Of a stretch of 64,000 nt of DNA, positions 1 to 19,300 are shown one piece after another; positions within the stretch are counted from its first letter, which is position 1, and each line of letters opens with the position of its first letter. Position numbers and translations under genes: made by a program. The stretch covers positions 19,282,860-19,346,859 of the forward strand of contig NC_135244.1 of assembly GCF_947623445.1 (NCBI RefSeq). The letters run 5' to 3'. The notes under the pieces are model-generated. The model searched no databases. It saw only the letters and a list, made by a program, of their open reading frames with translations, and was not told the DNA's origin. The stretch is from Clavelina lepadiformis (lineage: Eukaryota > Chordata > Ascidiacea > Aplousobranchia > Clavelinidae).

Positions 1-2665
1 AAATCTGTTCCTGGTGATAGACATTTACAGCGGGGAGTACAGAATTTTCCGCCACGTGATTATGCCATACCATATAACAACGAACAGCGCAAGCGTTAAA
101 ATAACAACCTTGTTTTCGAACAGTACTTTTGCAGAATGCGTTTTCGTGTCTAAAAGTTTTAAGTGGCAAAAGCGACAGTTTTCTATTACATGTAACATAC
201 AACAAAACAACTAGAAACAATCACCGTCATCATCAAACATTAGAAAATAGTAACATCCCGTAGATATACAAGTATAAAAAGTTTTTAGAAACCACAAGCC
301 AAAAATTTACATTTTCAGGATTACTTAAAATTCTTTTTACAGTACGCACAAGGCAATAAGTAAAGTAAACTAATGTACAAAGTCCTATGATCATTTCTCT
401 AAAGTATAAAGCATTAAAACATCGGGGATTTTCCAACAGTTTCGCTTTCATAATTGGCTTACCTTTGCGTATCCACACGGCAGAGCTGCCAACGACTGCC
501 TGTCGACAATTTGGCCCGGACCTAGAGGTTCGACAAATTTCATTATAGTCGAATCCATAACAGGTATTCGGCACAGATTTTTAGAGAATCAGACAAAAGC
601 TTCAACACTTTACTGATAGGTTTAACGCACCTGTAAATATACCGGAAGGTTCAGGCATTAACATTCACAGTTTTACACGGTTAAAACAAACTTGATACAG
701 ATCACTTCTTAAACAGATCACTTCATAAACCATACCCTATGCACGGTTGGACGATCTGATATTCTGATCACCTTTCCTCTCTCTTCACCAACTTAACTAT
801 GGCGCGAGAGAGCTCAGGTTAAGACAAAAAGCCTTTTTTCTCCACCGGTGTTGCCTTTTTATGACAAACGCTTTTTAGCCACTGTACTGACTGTTGGTAG
901 GATGTAGTGATGTATTAAAACGGTTAATTATACCCAACAAGAGAAAACTGTGGTGTTGTCTTGGGAGGACGTTTTAAAACCAAAGGAGAAATTCTCACTG
1001 GCAAAATATCTCAAGCACAATCCGGATGCGATCAAATCTATTACCCTTTGCTTTTGTTTTCTTGAATAAACATAAATATGCGCTACTTTTAAATTCGCGT
1101 ACATACCTGCCAGGCCAACGTTGTGGTTGAGTGTCTATATACCCTGTTACTGTAAAGAGGCGGCAAATAAATGCCATCCGTTTAATATGTCCATAATTCA
1201 TGGTGACGTGATTTACAGAATGCTTTACACAAGACCCGACAAACATTATAGTTCCATATGTTACGGATTCATTCCTGTAGGATAGAGAAACGAACAAAGG
1301 TTTCCAAGCCTTGGGAATTCCAAACGTTCGCTTTTCATAATCAACACTGTGGGTTCTTCATATGTCTTATAAGCTCATTTTTTTGCATTTTTGTAGCACT
1401 ATACCTTGTTACTTTTATAGTCATCTTGTTTTTGACATGTCTTGCTATTGTTTTATTTTTTGATGTACGGTTTAATAGAAAAGTTATGAAGAGATCGGAA
1501 TAAAATCATTAAGACAGATTGGAAATAAGTAAGACATAAAATCATTAAGATTTTGATTTAAGGTTATTCGTGCAAGTATAACTTTAATAAGCGGAACGGT
1601 TTTCTTCAATTCTGTAGATCAAAGTGAATCGGTAAGCATCTTACAGTTCTATACATACCCTTACAGCTCAAAGCTCACATTAGGTATCTAATGAATTTTG
1701 TATTTCTTGCATCAGCATCATTGCACTCGAGGCACAAAAATCTGATCTTTGCATTTCAATTAGGCGTAGGGTTTATACGTAAGGGTTCTTTACCCCTGAG
1801 GTAGATTTTATTTGCTGATGAAATAACAATAGCATTTTCAGTCAGAAATATAAATTGAAAGTGTGACATTTGGCTATTGACTGATATGCCGTTGAACAAT
1901 GCAATAATGTCATCGATTTATATTCAGTCAATGGAATTGCGTTATTTTATTGAACTCATTTCCCTTAGTTATACGATCTCAAAACAATGGTGCTTGGCCG
2001 TTGAAACGTTGTACAGGGTTAAGTCCGAAAACAAAAGGCTAACAATCCCGACATTGCAGATTTACAGGACGTAAACGTTCACTGATATTCGTTTAAGAAT
2101 TCTGGTAACAAACATTACTGTCAATTTCTTTCGTCACTGCTTGGATTTTTTTTATTATCGTATTAACAACTGTTTTGTGGTTTTCCTGGGAAAGATTTCT
2201 ACGGTAAAAGGAGGCAGAAATATGCAAACGGAAACAGCCTGGATCGTTTGTAATGCTATTATGATTATAGTTCAAGACAACCATGCCTATTCTCTCAGTT
2301 ATCATATTATGTGGTTCGCGGTGCCAATTATGACTATTCAAGGAACTATTTGTGTAAAACGTGACTGAATCCCCACGGAAGACTTTTACTTGTCTTTACC
2401 TGTCCCTGCCTATCAAGAACCATAATAAGGTTGGACAGTTGGGTTATCTTAAAATGGAATAAAATAATTAAACGGTTTGTGGACAATCGATTTCCATAAA
2501 ATGACTTTGAGGTGCTTTTTATTTGCAAATTGTATCTTCCAATATGCTACGTTGGAAAATGATGTTTTTATCTGCAGAATTTGTTAAAAAAAACTTGATC
2601 ACAAAAGGTTATATAATATCACGCATACACAAACACACAAACACACACACAAACACGCAAACACA

Positions 2666-2706
<41 letters not shown>

Positions 2707-5096
2707 GGAAAGGCATATTGTTGTAGTTTTTCTTTTCCTGGTTCAAAAAAATTTTCCTTCACTGTCTGTAGCAGATATCCTATGTTCGGTCGTAAAAAAC
2801 TTCCAGAATCATTAAACTGAAATGAAGGGTCGGCACCGTGAAGCTTTAAACATTATTTGAGACATAACTTGTGGTGAAGATACGACGGGTATCAAAAACG
2901 AATATACTGAGGTGTTTATTTCATGTCAGTATGCTCAGCATCGACCAGACTAGCGCAATAAACTACAAAGACTTCCTATCCAGTCTGCCCGGTCTATAAA
3001 ATGCTTCGTTATACATCAATAAAAAGGTCCCTATAACTTAACTCCAAAGCTGGGACAATTCCAACCTGAAATAAAAATTTTAATTTAAATATTTCGTCAA
3101 TTTCTTGAATTAAATTTGTTGTCATGGGGCCGTGAGAAACTTTCCGATTTTATCAATTTGTTTTAGTAAAACGAGACACAAGAAAGATACTTTATATTAT
3201 AGTTAATGATCGGTCTTCTTAAAGTTTCCTTGAAGTATTCATAACAATTTCATAGAATCCTAAATCGGATTATGATCACATGAAACATCTGATCGGGCAG
3301 ACAGCTGACTGTATTAGATGAAAGAAAATGTTTCACTTATATATATTTCATCCGACTTGTTGCGTTACGCCGTTACGGTAACCTCCTGTATCATACTGTG
3401 CCACAATGCATACTTCAGACTTATTAGTGGTAAGAATATAGATTAGGCTATATTTCTTGCCAAGCCAAGAAGGTTATAAGTAAGTGTACGGAAGGCAGCT
3501 TGATGGTAGCGAAAACAAATTGAAAACACAACACACAATGCTGTTATACAACACGGAAAGCTGTAACACTGTTATTTCTTAACCCATGGTAAATTTAACT
3601 CTGCTGGGGTAAGTTTCATCGAAGGAGTAATTTTGCTATAAATTGGTAGTCGCAAAAGAAGCTCAAGCGATAAAACAAATCAAAATTGTCATATGTGGAT
3701 TTTAATTATGTTGTTAAACGACTTGATAATTAAATTAAATTGTAATAAGTTAACGGTTCTATTATTTATTGATTGGTTTATCAACTTTTATCCACAGAAG
3801 ATATGGACCATTAAAACAATATGTAACTTATAAACTATATGTCTATTGTCGAGATTGAAAATATGCGTCGGGGTAAATAAGATTACAAAAGTTTAGAACC
3901 CATATATGTAACAAAATAAAGGCTATGCAACAGACAATATCATCATTAACCGTAGGGTTTCTCTCGCAATGAAACGTCACACTTCCACAAACTTATGCCT
4001 GAGCTTTTTATTTCAATGTTCATCATTCCTTCACTATTTTTAATTCTCACTCTTTTTTAAACCTCTTCACATGACATTGCATCGAGTCTCTTTATTGTGT
4101 ATGGGAAAAACCCTCATAAAACATGATGAATTGATGATTCGCGAGTCTATAAGCAGCTTACAGTCTTTCCTACGCGTATATAATTGGGTCGTTTAAACTC
4201 ATTTTAAGTACGCTCGTTGATGTAAATTGTAAAGAATAAATCTTGCACGGTAATTAGATAGCATGGTCGGGTATAAGAGATTATTTCTTTGCGTTGTTCT
4301 GCAGTGAGGCTTCGTTGTTGTTATCTTGTCTATAGATTCATTTTTTTCAATACGTTCAAAAGCCCGTCGCCACGGCAACATAAGCTACAAGAGGGTGACA
4401 AATTTGGTACCACATACTTTTGTGTTCAGTTTTTTTTTAGTTTTGGAGTTGTTATTACCGCGTCAGCAACCATGCACAAACTCATCGTTATTTTGCTTGC
4501 ATTTTGAATAAACATATCGTATTTGTAGTAAACTTACACCTCATTAGCAACAATTTTCAAAAGTTCCTTTACAATGTGCGCTGTGGTTATTGACCAAACT
4601 GAAGCCGATGATGCCAGACGACCTGACATTGTAATCGATGCAAAAAAAACCTTTTTCTTTTTTCTTCGAGGAGGAAAACGCAATCGATGGATTGAAGCGT
4701 GCGCTTGTTTGCACGGCTCTGTCCGTTTAATAACAAACCGTGAAAATAGACCATGCCTTCGTTTAGGATGTTTTTCAAAGCGGTGAGAGTATTTTTAAGT
4801 CTTCAAACATGCCGCAGCAGAACGTGAAGGTCGAAACATTCGCTTAAAATGTTTCCTACGCCTAAACCAATCAACCTGAGAAAGGACTCGTATATTCATT
4901 CTAACACCCACATTAAGTTATTTGTTATACTTGTCTGACAAACTTCACGCATGAAATCGAAATGACGTTAGCACAAGATACGATTTGATAAAGTACAACC
5001 ACATAGGCTAGGTGATATACTTTGCATACTGGTGTAAGCTGACACGGACTCAAGGTGATGACAAAATAACGCCAAAAAAATTTCAAATAAATATCA
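1..5096. other. Intergenic region, no supported gene
   Basis: I see no convincing coding exon on either strand. Open frames here are short, AT-driven and without recognisable domains. One minus-strand stretch near 462-560 ends at a good donor (GCAAAG then gtaagc) and could be an exon of an unrecognised gene, but nothing else supports it. The only clear structure is the CA-rich microsatellite at about 2625-2706. Confidence 0.5.
2625..2706. repeat. CA/TG-rich microsatellite
   Basis: About 80 bp of ACAC repeats, interrupted by AAAC, ACGC and ACAT units in the left half and a nearly pure CA run in the right half. The interruptions suggest an old, partly decayed left side and a younger pure right side. 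No gene overlaps it. Confidence 0.95.
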
Positions 5097-5102
5097 TTTA
5101 TT
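5097..5102 (-). promoter_or_regulatory. Candidate polyadenylation signal of PCCA
   Basis: TTTATT on the plus strand reads AATAAA on the minus strand, about 610 bp downstream of the PCCA stop codon at 5712. The stretch between the stop and this signal holds no other gene and is best read as the PCCA 3' untranslated region. Position and sequence are seen; use as the actual cleavage signal is inferred. Confidence 0.45.
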
Positions 5103-5711
5103 GTCGGTCAATAAATAACACGATTTAGTTTTAAAGATATCAAAGCTTTTTTCTCCAGAAAAAAAAGAAAAGTCACAATTGAGATAGAAAACGAATAAAG
5201 CCAAAGCATAGTTTCGTCAGATCCACAAGCACAGTCCAATGCCAAAACGTAATCAGTTTGAAAACATCAGTGGTAGTTTCCAAATATATAATAATTTAGT
5301 TAGCTAAAACCATCAACGTTGCCTATGCGCAGGCATGCCGTATAATTACAAAAACAACACAACCTTCAATACTTTTCACAGGTCATTGCGAAAGCAATAT
5401 GCTGGTGAAACGTGAGCTTTAACCATTGGACCGTTTGTTCTTTTGCTGGGACTTTCCTGAATATCTGTCCTCAAATTGAAAACAACCTTGCAAACGAAAA
5501 GAAAACTTCTCTGGACGCAACAAATCGCATAAACTTTTTTTAGTGGAAATAGAACGCATGAACAGTAGAACGTGCGTGATTGCCGGTATGGGTTAGAAAT
5601 AAACACGAAACGGACACGGCTAATTACGGAACGGCGATAGACGGTATAAGCTATAGGTAATATATGGCGACAGCAAGAAAAAAGACATCATCTGTTAAGA
5701 AAGTGGTGCGT

Positions 5712-12230
<6,519 letters not shown>

Positions 12231-15200
12231 CTGTAAAAATTTGCAAGCGCTCTTATAATAAATGCTGAACACATTATATAGTATATAAACAATAAAATTG
12301 TGTTTAATAATGGTTGGAATAATTTGGTATCTCTGTCAGCAATAAAACTTTTAGTTACAAAAACTGATTTTTTTGTTTCAGATCGGAGGTCCCTAATCTG
12401 TGCCCCTCCCGCATGAATTTATATGACTGCAGTTGTGTAATAAATGCACACTGCAGTAACCAAGAAGTAACCTAACGTCTAGATAGCAGCAGAGCTTTGC
12501 ACAGTAACCCATATAGCAGCAGGACACTTCAAGCTGTGCTTCCACTTATTCTAATCAGTTGTGTTTAAGACTTGGAGAAAAACAGATGCTCTTTGTAGAT
12601 ATCTCACTGTTGCTATCAATGTCTATGTTTTGAATGCAAGTTGTTGTCTGCTTAATAAAAGCAGCTGATGTTAGCTGAAGCTGCCCTCCTGGGAAAACTG
12701 TCAGAGTCAATGTACAAGACATTTGGTAAATTATGCTCTTTAAACTTTTTATGCAATAAAACCCTTAATGTTGTCAGTGAATGGTATGAAAAAAAACCAA
12801 CAATATGTAACATGGTCTCACAACTTTATTGGGTGCAGGCTTTTTGTCCCTCAGCACTTTGGTTTTGCAGCCTCCTGCCCAAAAAAGTTTGAGGTAAATG
12901 TTCTTATACAAGGCAATTAATTGTAACTCAAAGCATCGTGTTTGTTTTGAAGATGTTGAAACTACGTCAAAGATCTTTTCCTTCATTAAACTAAAAACAC
13001 TGCACTTCATTGGTAACAATTCTTGTTCACTTAAGCCACAGTAACCAAACTTATCTGCACGTATTTTTCCAGCAAATTCACCTCATATTGGTTGTTTTAT
13101 GAATACTGTGTTCAGAAGAATTATATCACGCTTGCATTGAACGAACACTAGAGTGAAAGCTATGGAAAATATATATTTTTAAGCAGATAGTTTGCTCACT
13201 GTTACAGTGATTTTATCGAAATAATCGACAAATTGTGACATAAGGTTTTGTTAAGAAAAAGTAAAACTGTTGAACACCAACAGTACAAGCGGATGGACTT
13301 CTACATTTAGCTTTAAGTGCCAGGCTGACGGTTGTAAAACTGTAGACTTTCTTTATCTTGGGTTTCCAATCGGGACAAGCCGTTGATATGACATATTCAG
13401 TTCAGTTAAAACAGTTTATCATGTGATTGGGATGTTTATGGCGATGCATGGCAGGGGAAAAAAGATGGCTTCCTTGATTTAGAAATTTTAGATTAAATAA
13501 CAGATTGTCTCAATTTGATTTGGTCATTATGCAATTGCAGTTACGAATGATAAAGCAAGTGTGAAGAGTCTTTTTACTTGAACGTTTTTGAACAGAAACT
13601 ATTGATAGTTTGTTTATCCAAAACTGTGAAATGTACAGTCAAATCTTGTTATTGAATACACCTGGGTACTTGAAAATGTGCATGTTATACAAAGCCACAG
13701 TTCGCTGTAACCATAAGCTATTAAAGTAAGCAACAGATCAGTGTCCAGTATACAAAAAATATAAATAACATTAAAGCATATCTAAAAGATATGATAAAGC
13801 ATATCATTAACATATCTTGCCATACGCCATTTTGACCACAGAACAATGTCAATGTGTACATGTAAAGGAAATTTGATGTTTGTTAAGTGTCAGAAATTGT
13901 TATGATAATAATGGTATGGTGCCAACTCAAAACAAAATTACATACTTTAAAAATAAGACTCTTTGCTTGTTCACATGATATCAAATCCCATTCCCAACCC
14001 CCAAGAAACAAAAAATTTCAAAACCCTACACTTTACTTCTGCTTCGGGTGCAATATCACAAGAACTGTCGAGCTATTGCAACCTAAACCAAGTTTAAAAC
14101 CCAATTCACTGAACTGTTAGTCTGATGCTGTGACTATGTATTGAAAAATTTATCAATTATGGACGAAATGTCCCCCACATAACAAGATTTAAATCAGAAA
14201 CAAACTTTGAACACATTGTTGCCTATTGCAGTGTGATTAGATTATAGAAGGTTGATGGTGACTGAACTGTGTTAACCCAGTATATAGTAAAATAAAAAAA
14301 ACTAGATATAAGTTAGCACTCTTGGGGTAAACTTTATTTATGATTCTTCTACAAGTGCTTCCGCAAGCATAAGCTTGCTTCTTTAAGGGTTTAAGAGATG
14401 GCCATCGTGTAGTAAAATTAAAAATAAAGTTAACTTCAGAGGGCCACCTCTATATCTTCTTTTTTTATTTTAGGTTATAGAAACAATTGTATGGAGTACC
14501 TATACCATTATTTTACATCTTGCATTGGTGATAATTGAATCTCTGCCTTAAGTTATCTGTTTTTTTTTGCTCTTTTGAATTGTGCTGCTTTTTACCGCCT
14601 CAAGAATGTACATACAATATTTGAATGCTTACGAATAAAAATGTTTGAAAACACTGCACTAACAACCCAACAAGGGCAATTTATTTCGACAATCTACAGG
14701 ATGTACGTTAAATGCCACACTAGAAGCATCTGATTTAGTAACATGCAAAAATTGTGGTTCACAGTTTTACGAACGCTTTTTGATTGGAACTCTGTTAAAA
14801 TGATTTATGACTAGTTTTGATTTGACCAGGTTATAGTGCAATAGTTAAGACTTGTTTAATATTCATACTCCTGGACATTTTTGAACATTATGAAAATTAG
14901 AACTATGTTAGTAACCAATTATACTAACCATACCTTATTACCAGACGGGGATAAACCACTTAAGAGCCTGCTTGGAATCTTGATAAATCTCATTTTGAAT
15001 TAATTTGCTTTGCTTTTACACACTTGAAACAGCCTAACTGTAGCAATAAACAATCCTGTACAACAATGTAAGTATTATATTACACAAGTGTTGATAGAAT
15101 AAAGCAAAACGGCACACAAAAACATTTTTACAACCATCTACCAGCAAAAGATACTGGCTGAATAAAATAATATTATACGTGTCTGCCATCCCATGGATGC

Positions 15201-15590
15201 TTTAACTAATGAAAACTCATGATAAGCTACTTGTTTTTATGTAAACATGGACGCCAAAATCACTATACATATGAATCTGCCTATTGACATAGAACACACG
15301 TATGCAAAACAACAGAAAACAAGTGTTGCAGTTCCAGACCATGTTAAGATGCACGAATAAACGTTCCTGCTTGAAAAAAGTCACAAAATTTCAATAAGTT
15401 ATTACTCATGGCAGTAACTGGTGCTATTTCCATTACTGAATGTTGTTTCATCCAATTAAGTTCAGGATGATAAAACACATTAAAATCACATTTTTCACCA
15501 GCACAAAATAAGGCTTAATTTCCAGGCCATCCAGAATTGAATATTCTTTGATAGTCTAGACATACGTTCTCTGTGCCGTGTTTTTCAAAA
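12231..15590. other. Region upstream of PCCA and downstream of an SR gene
   Basis: No coding exon recognised. The missing first exon of PCCA should lie here or further upstream on the minus strand. The right-hand part (about 14.6-15.59 kb) probably includes the 3' untranslated region of the SR gene that ends at 15591. AT-rich, with scattered short open frames that do not resemble known proteins. Confidence 0.45.
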
Positions 15591-16337
15591 TCAATATCGT
15601 CCTTCAGGAGATCTTGAGTCATCACGAGATCTTGAGCGAGATTCACGTCCACCAGACCTTGAGCGAGATCGACGTGGACTTCTTGATCTACTGCGAGAGC
15701 CACCTCTATCTTCAAAGATTCGTATTTTTTTTCCACAAAGATCTGTGTTGTCTAGCTTATCTATAGCCGCTTTCATGTCATCGTAAGAAACGAAGTCAAC
15801 AACTCCTTCATTGCGATTTTTCTGATGTGCCTCGGCAAACGACACTTCTCCAGCAGTGCGCAAGTAGTCTTTTAGATCTTGCCAACTGCAACGCGATGAC
15901 AAGTTTTCTACTATGACACGGTACTTTGTACGTGCAGGTGGTGGCCCAAAGTTGCGGCGTCCTCCACCATAATCATCTCTGCCTCCATAACGACCACCTC
16001 CGTAATCGCGTCCACCACCAAATCTTCCGCCACCTCCACCACCACCGCCGCTGCCGCGGAAGTTTCTGCTGCCCCCATAGCTGCCTCCATAGTCACCACC
16101 CCTGCTTCTGGGTGTGCCTTTGGCATGTTCAACGGTAACCCGCTCTCCACAAAGTGTCTGGTTGTTCATCTCATAAACAGCATCATCCGCATCGCGAGAA
16201 TCATCAAATTCGACAAATCCATAGCCCGTTTTCAGGTTGACCTCGAGAATCTTCCCGAATCCCTCAAAGAAGCGTTCCACATCACGTTCAGAGGCTCGGT
16301 TGCTGAGACGACCAATAAAGACTCGACAGCCAGACAT
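15591..16337 (-). CDS. SRSF4/5/6: SR splicing factor, SRSF4/5/6 type, intronless, short RS domain
   Basis: A nuclear RNA-binding protein of 248 residues that binds exonic enhancers and recruits spliceosome parts. An N-terminal canonical RRM (about 4-72) has the RNP2-like VFIGRLS and RNP1-like GYGFVEF motifs. A glycine-rich linker (about 78-132) follows with many GG, GGR and YGG units. A second, pseudo-RRM (about 137-205) carries the diagnostic heptapeptide SWQDLKD. The C-terminal Arg-Ser domain (about 209-244) is short for this family. The coding sequence is a single open exon; the start was chosen because the RRM begins right after it. A paralog of the same build lies 5 kb away on the same strand (21493-22458). 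Which vertebrate member is closest cannot be settled by eye. Confidence 0.95.
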   Translation of the reverse strand: MSGCRVFIGRLSNRASERDVERFFEGFGKILEVNLKTGYGFVEFDDSRDADDAVYEMNNQTLCGERVTVEHAKGTPRSRGGDYGGSYGGSRNFRGSGGGGGGGGRFGGGRDYGGGRYGGRDDYGGGRRNFGPPPARTKYRVIVENLSSRCSWQDLKDYLRTAGEVSFAEAHQKNRNEGVVDFVSYDDMKAAIDKLDNTDLCGKKIRIFEDRGGSRSRSRSPRRSRSRSGGRESRSRSRDDSRSPEGRY

Positions 16338-19300
16338 AATATCGTTAGGATGGCAAAATGGTTGTTATTTCACGAATAAAACAGCTTGAAATGCATGTTA
16401 TAAATGATTAGACAAGCAAATTACTTGTATGTTTTAGTTGTATATAAATAATTCTTAGGCGCAGTGCATTCTTACATCTTTTACTAGTAATTATTTTCTT
16501 AATGATCTCCACAAGTTAAATTAGTCGACATAATTGCTATTTTACTTTGTATGATACAATATTCTTTAGTATATAGTAGTATAAGAAGCTTATGGCACAT
16601 CAATGGTCATCATTCACTACTACCACACTATCCTTACCCATATCAAGGAATTAAATACAGCCAAGGCAAGGAAATGGCTTAAGGTTAAGTATGGCAAATG
16701 CAGGCTCATTGAGCGTAATGGAAATATTCAGATCAAAAAGGATGGAACCAGGAATTCATTTCAGGTGGACTCTAACAGAATGGCATGGTATGATGGTGTC
16801 CCAGAGGCCAGAAGTAACCATTTTAGATTAGGAACATGGACATATTAGAAGAATTCGGTAGGAAAACTTGGAAGGAACCAAGATACCAAAGCAAGAAGGA
16901 TATAAATTCATCCTCCTGTGAGCTAATTACAAAACGGTCTTGTTAAATTTGTTGCCATGAACAATTTAAGAGCAAATAAATAACTACACAACTTTATCAA
17001 ACAAAGCTTCCACACATTATCATTGCTTAAAGCAAATTATATTTTCATGGTGCTCATGGAAAGTTAGACAATAAACACATTCTACCGCTTCTTACCAATA
17101 TCGCAACAGAATGAACCAGTGGCTACAGAGGGCTACGGAACTGTATATGTTGCTCCTTAAGGTTTACAGAGAAATGGGGATTTTACAAGACAGGATTGGA
17201 ACAATACCATTGCATGTCAGGAATGATCGGACTTGGACCAAGCAAGGACCATAGAATCCATTAATATGAAGCCATGATGAAGGTATACGGAATGAATCCC
17301 GCAGCGAGCATTAAATGAAAGCTCCTTTCATCTTTAAAATTCCATTTAAGCATAAGAACAAAATGCAAGACTTTAAAAAAAAACTTTCAAGTTACGTATA
17401 GATTATATACAGCATGCTGCAATCTCTCTCTTAACACTGAAATACATACAAAAACTTTTTGCGGTATATGTCAATGTCTAATATGCTGCCATATATAACC
17501 TCGTAAGTGCATAGCTTAGATTTTTGGCATTTTGCCAAATACTTCTTATCAGCCAGATTGTTAATTTTGTAGTGTGTGCGAAATACCGTCTTATTCTGTC
17601 ATTGTGCATTTAACACAATTAACAGTTCAGTACATTGAGGCTGTAGTTTTGTGCCCAAATGGAAAGCATGGTAGCTTAAATGAAAAATTGTGCGTGCAAA
17701 AACGCAGTTTTTGGTGTGATGGCATGCACTGAAGCGTTAATTCTTTATCTATCATAAAATGGCATTCAATAAACCAGCTCAGGATTGTTGACTTTTTATA
17801 AATGGAAGTGAAGATAAGAAAGTTAGACGTGGACATTGATGAATTTCCTGCGTGCAGGTGACACAGACACATTATGCGTTTTGTACAAGTTATTCATCAA
17901 GTCAATTATTATTAGATGGGCAGAGTAAGTTGTGTCACTGTCGTGTGCCACTTTGTTAGTTACAGCTTAGTGAGCGGGCCACACAACTTTTTAGTAACCT
18001 GTATAATTTTGCATAATAATTAGCATTCAAGGGCAACCGCTTCATTCGGCAGGTTTTTAGCTGCTCCCGCGGCAGCAAAAAATACATCGGTTGACTGCAG
18101 CGATCTATTGAAGACATACTGCTACGGCTCAATCGTGCTATCAGCTTTTGATATGCATTGACGCAATTATAATAAATTAATACATAAAAGAAATGGTATT
18201 GCGTCCCACATAAAACATTCTTTAAGACAACAAAATTTGAAGGTGTAAAGATCAAATTTTTATCTCTTTTTTTTAAATCTCAAAATATAGGCTACCTTTG
18301 GCGTTATCGCTAGCTTATAGTTTAGCGCATATTGCGCCAGTACGGTGGGTGATTCGCAATGTACGGTGTTGTACCGTATTGTTGAGCCTCAAGTAACTTT
18401 TTGAGAGTTAACAATGCGCATAATCAATCTAAAATCCCATACCTTCGACACTATGAAGCATTACTCAAGCGGAAGAAAAGATGCTTATTGCCTGCACGTT
18501 CTTTCATATTACCCTGACAACTACGTTTTTACTCCATGATTACTCTGCCAATTCCAGCAAGAAAGAATGCTTCCTTAGTCATGTGACATTTTATTCGCAC
18601 CTGATTGGTTGTACAAAACGCTTTTGCCTTGCGCTGTCGCAGTGCCACATGGCCAATTTATTCTAAAGAGTTAAGTAAACGTTAGGGGCTAGATTTCGTT
18701 AGATGAATCGTTTTCCGTACTCAGTCACTTAAATTCAAAACTCCAACTAAATTTAGTTCTAAAATGTTCAACTTTCACAGCATTGTTTCCAATAACAAAA
18801 ATTGGTGCTGTTCAACATGTAGTATTGTAGCGTTCGCCACCTTGTCCGCTAGCTGGCGGGAGGACAAACGTTTATCAAGCGAAAAAGTCATTATATTTCT
18901 CTATATTTATATTGTATTCTCTCTTTATGTATTTTCTCTATTCATTGTATTTTTTGCCAAGTACCGGTACCGTTACCGACGGTACGTTCAAAGTACCGAC
19001 TGCCCATCTCTGCGAACGCTACATGAAACTTTCCTGTAAGGAAAAAGATGTGCAAAACGGGGATATGCAAGTTGTCACAAGAAAATAAACCTCTGTAATT
19101 TGAGGAGAAATTCACACAATAAAGAAGCACATAATAGGGTTTAACCGTTAAACAAGTGACAGGGTTTTACCAGCAGAGCATTCCAGAGACAGCACAAAGG
19201 AGTAAATGGCGCACAGATAATGAAAACACAGGGTATGCAGGGAACAGCAACTTAGGTTATATAAAGAAAGTTATTGATCTTACATGAGCAATATGAGTTA

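Noticed and set aside
233-574. 113-codon minus-strand open frame with a good donor near 462
   Set aside because: Only one possible exon is seen, with no recognisable domain and no second exon to support it.
13634-13700. Sequence resembling a Tigger-type end (CAGTCAAATCTTGTTATT)
   Set aside because: No partner end or TA duplication found; too short to call.
16603-16848. 81-codon plus-strand open frame between the SR genes
   Set aside because: No similarity to any known family and no splice or promoter context; it may be an old transposon piece, but nothing diagnostic remains.
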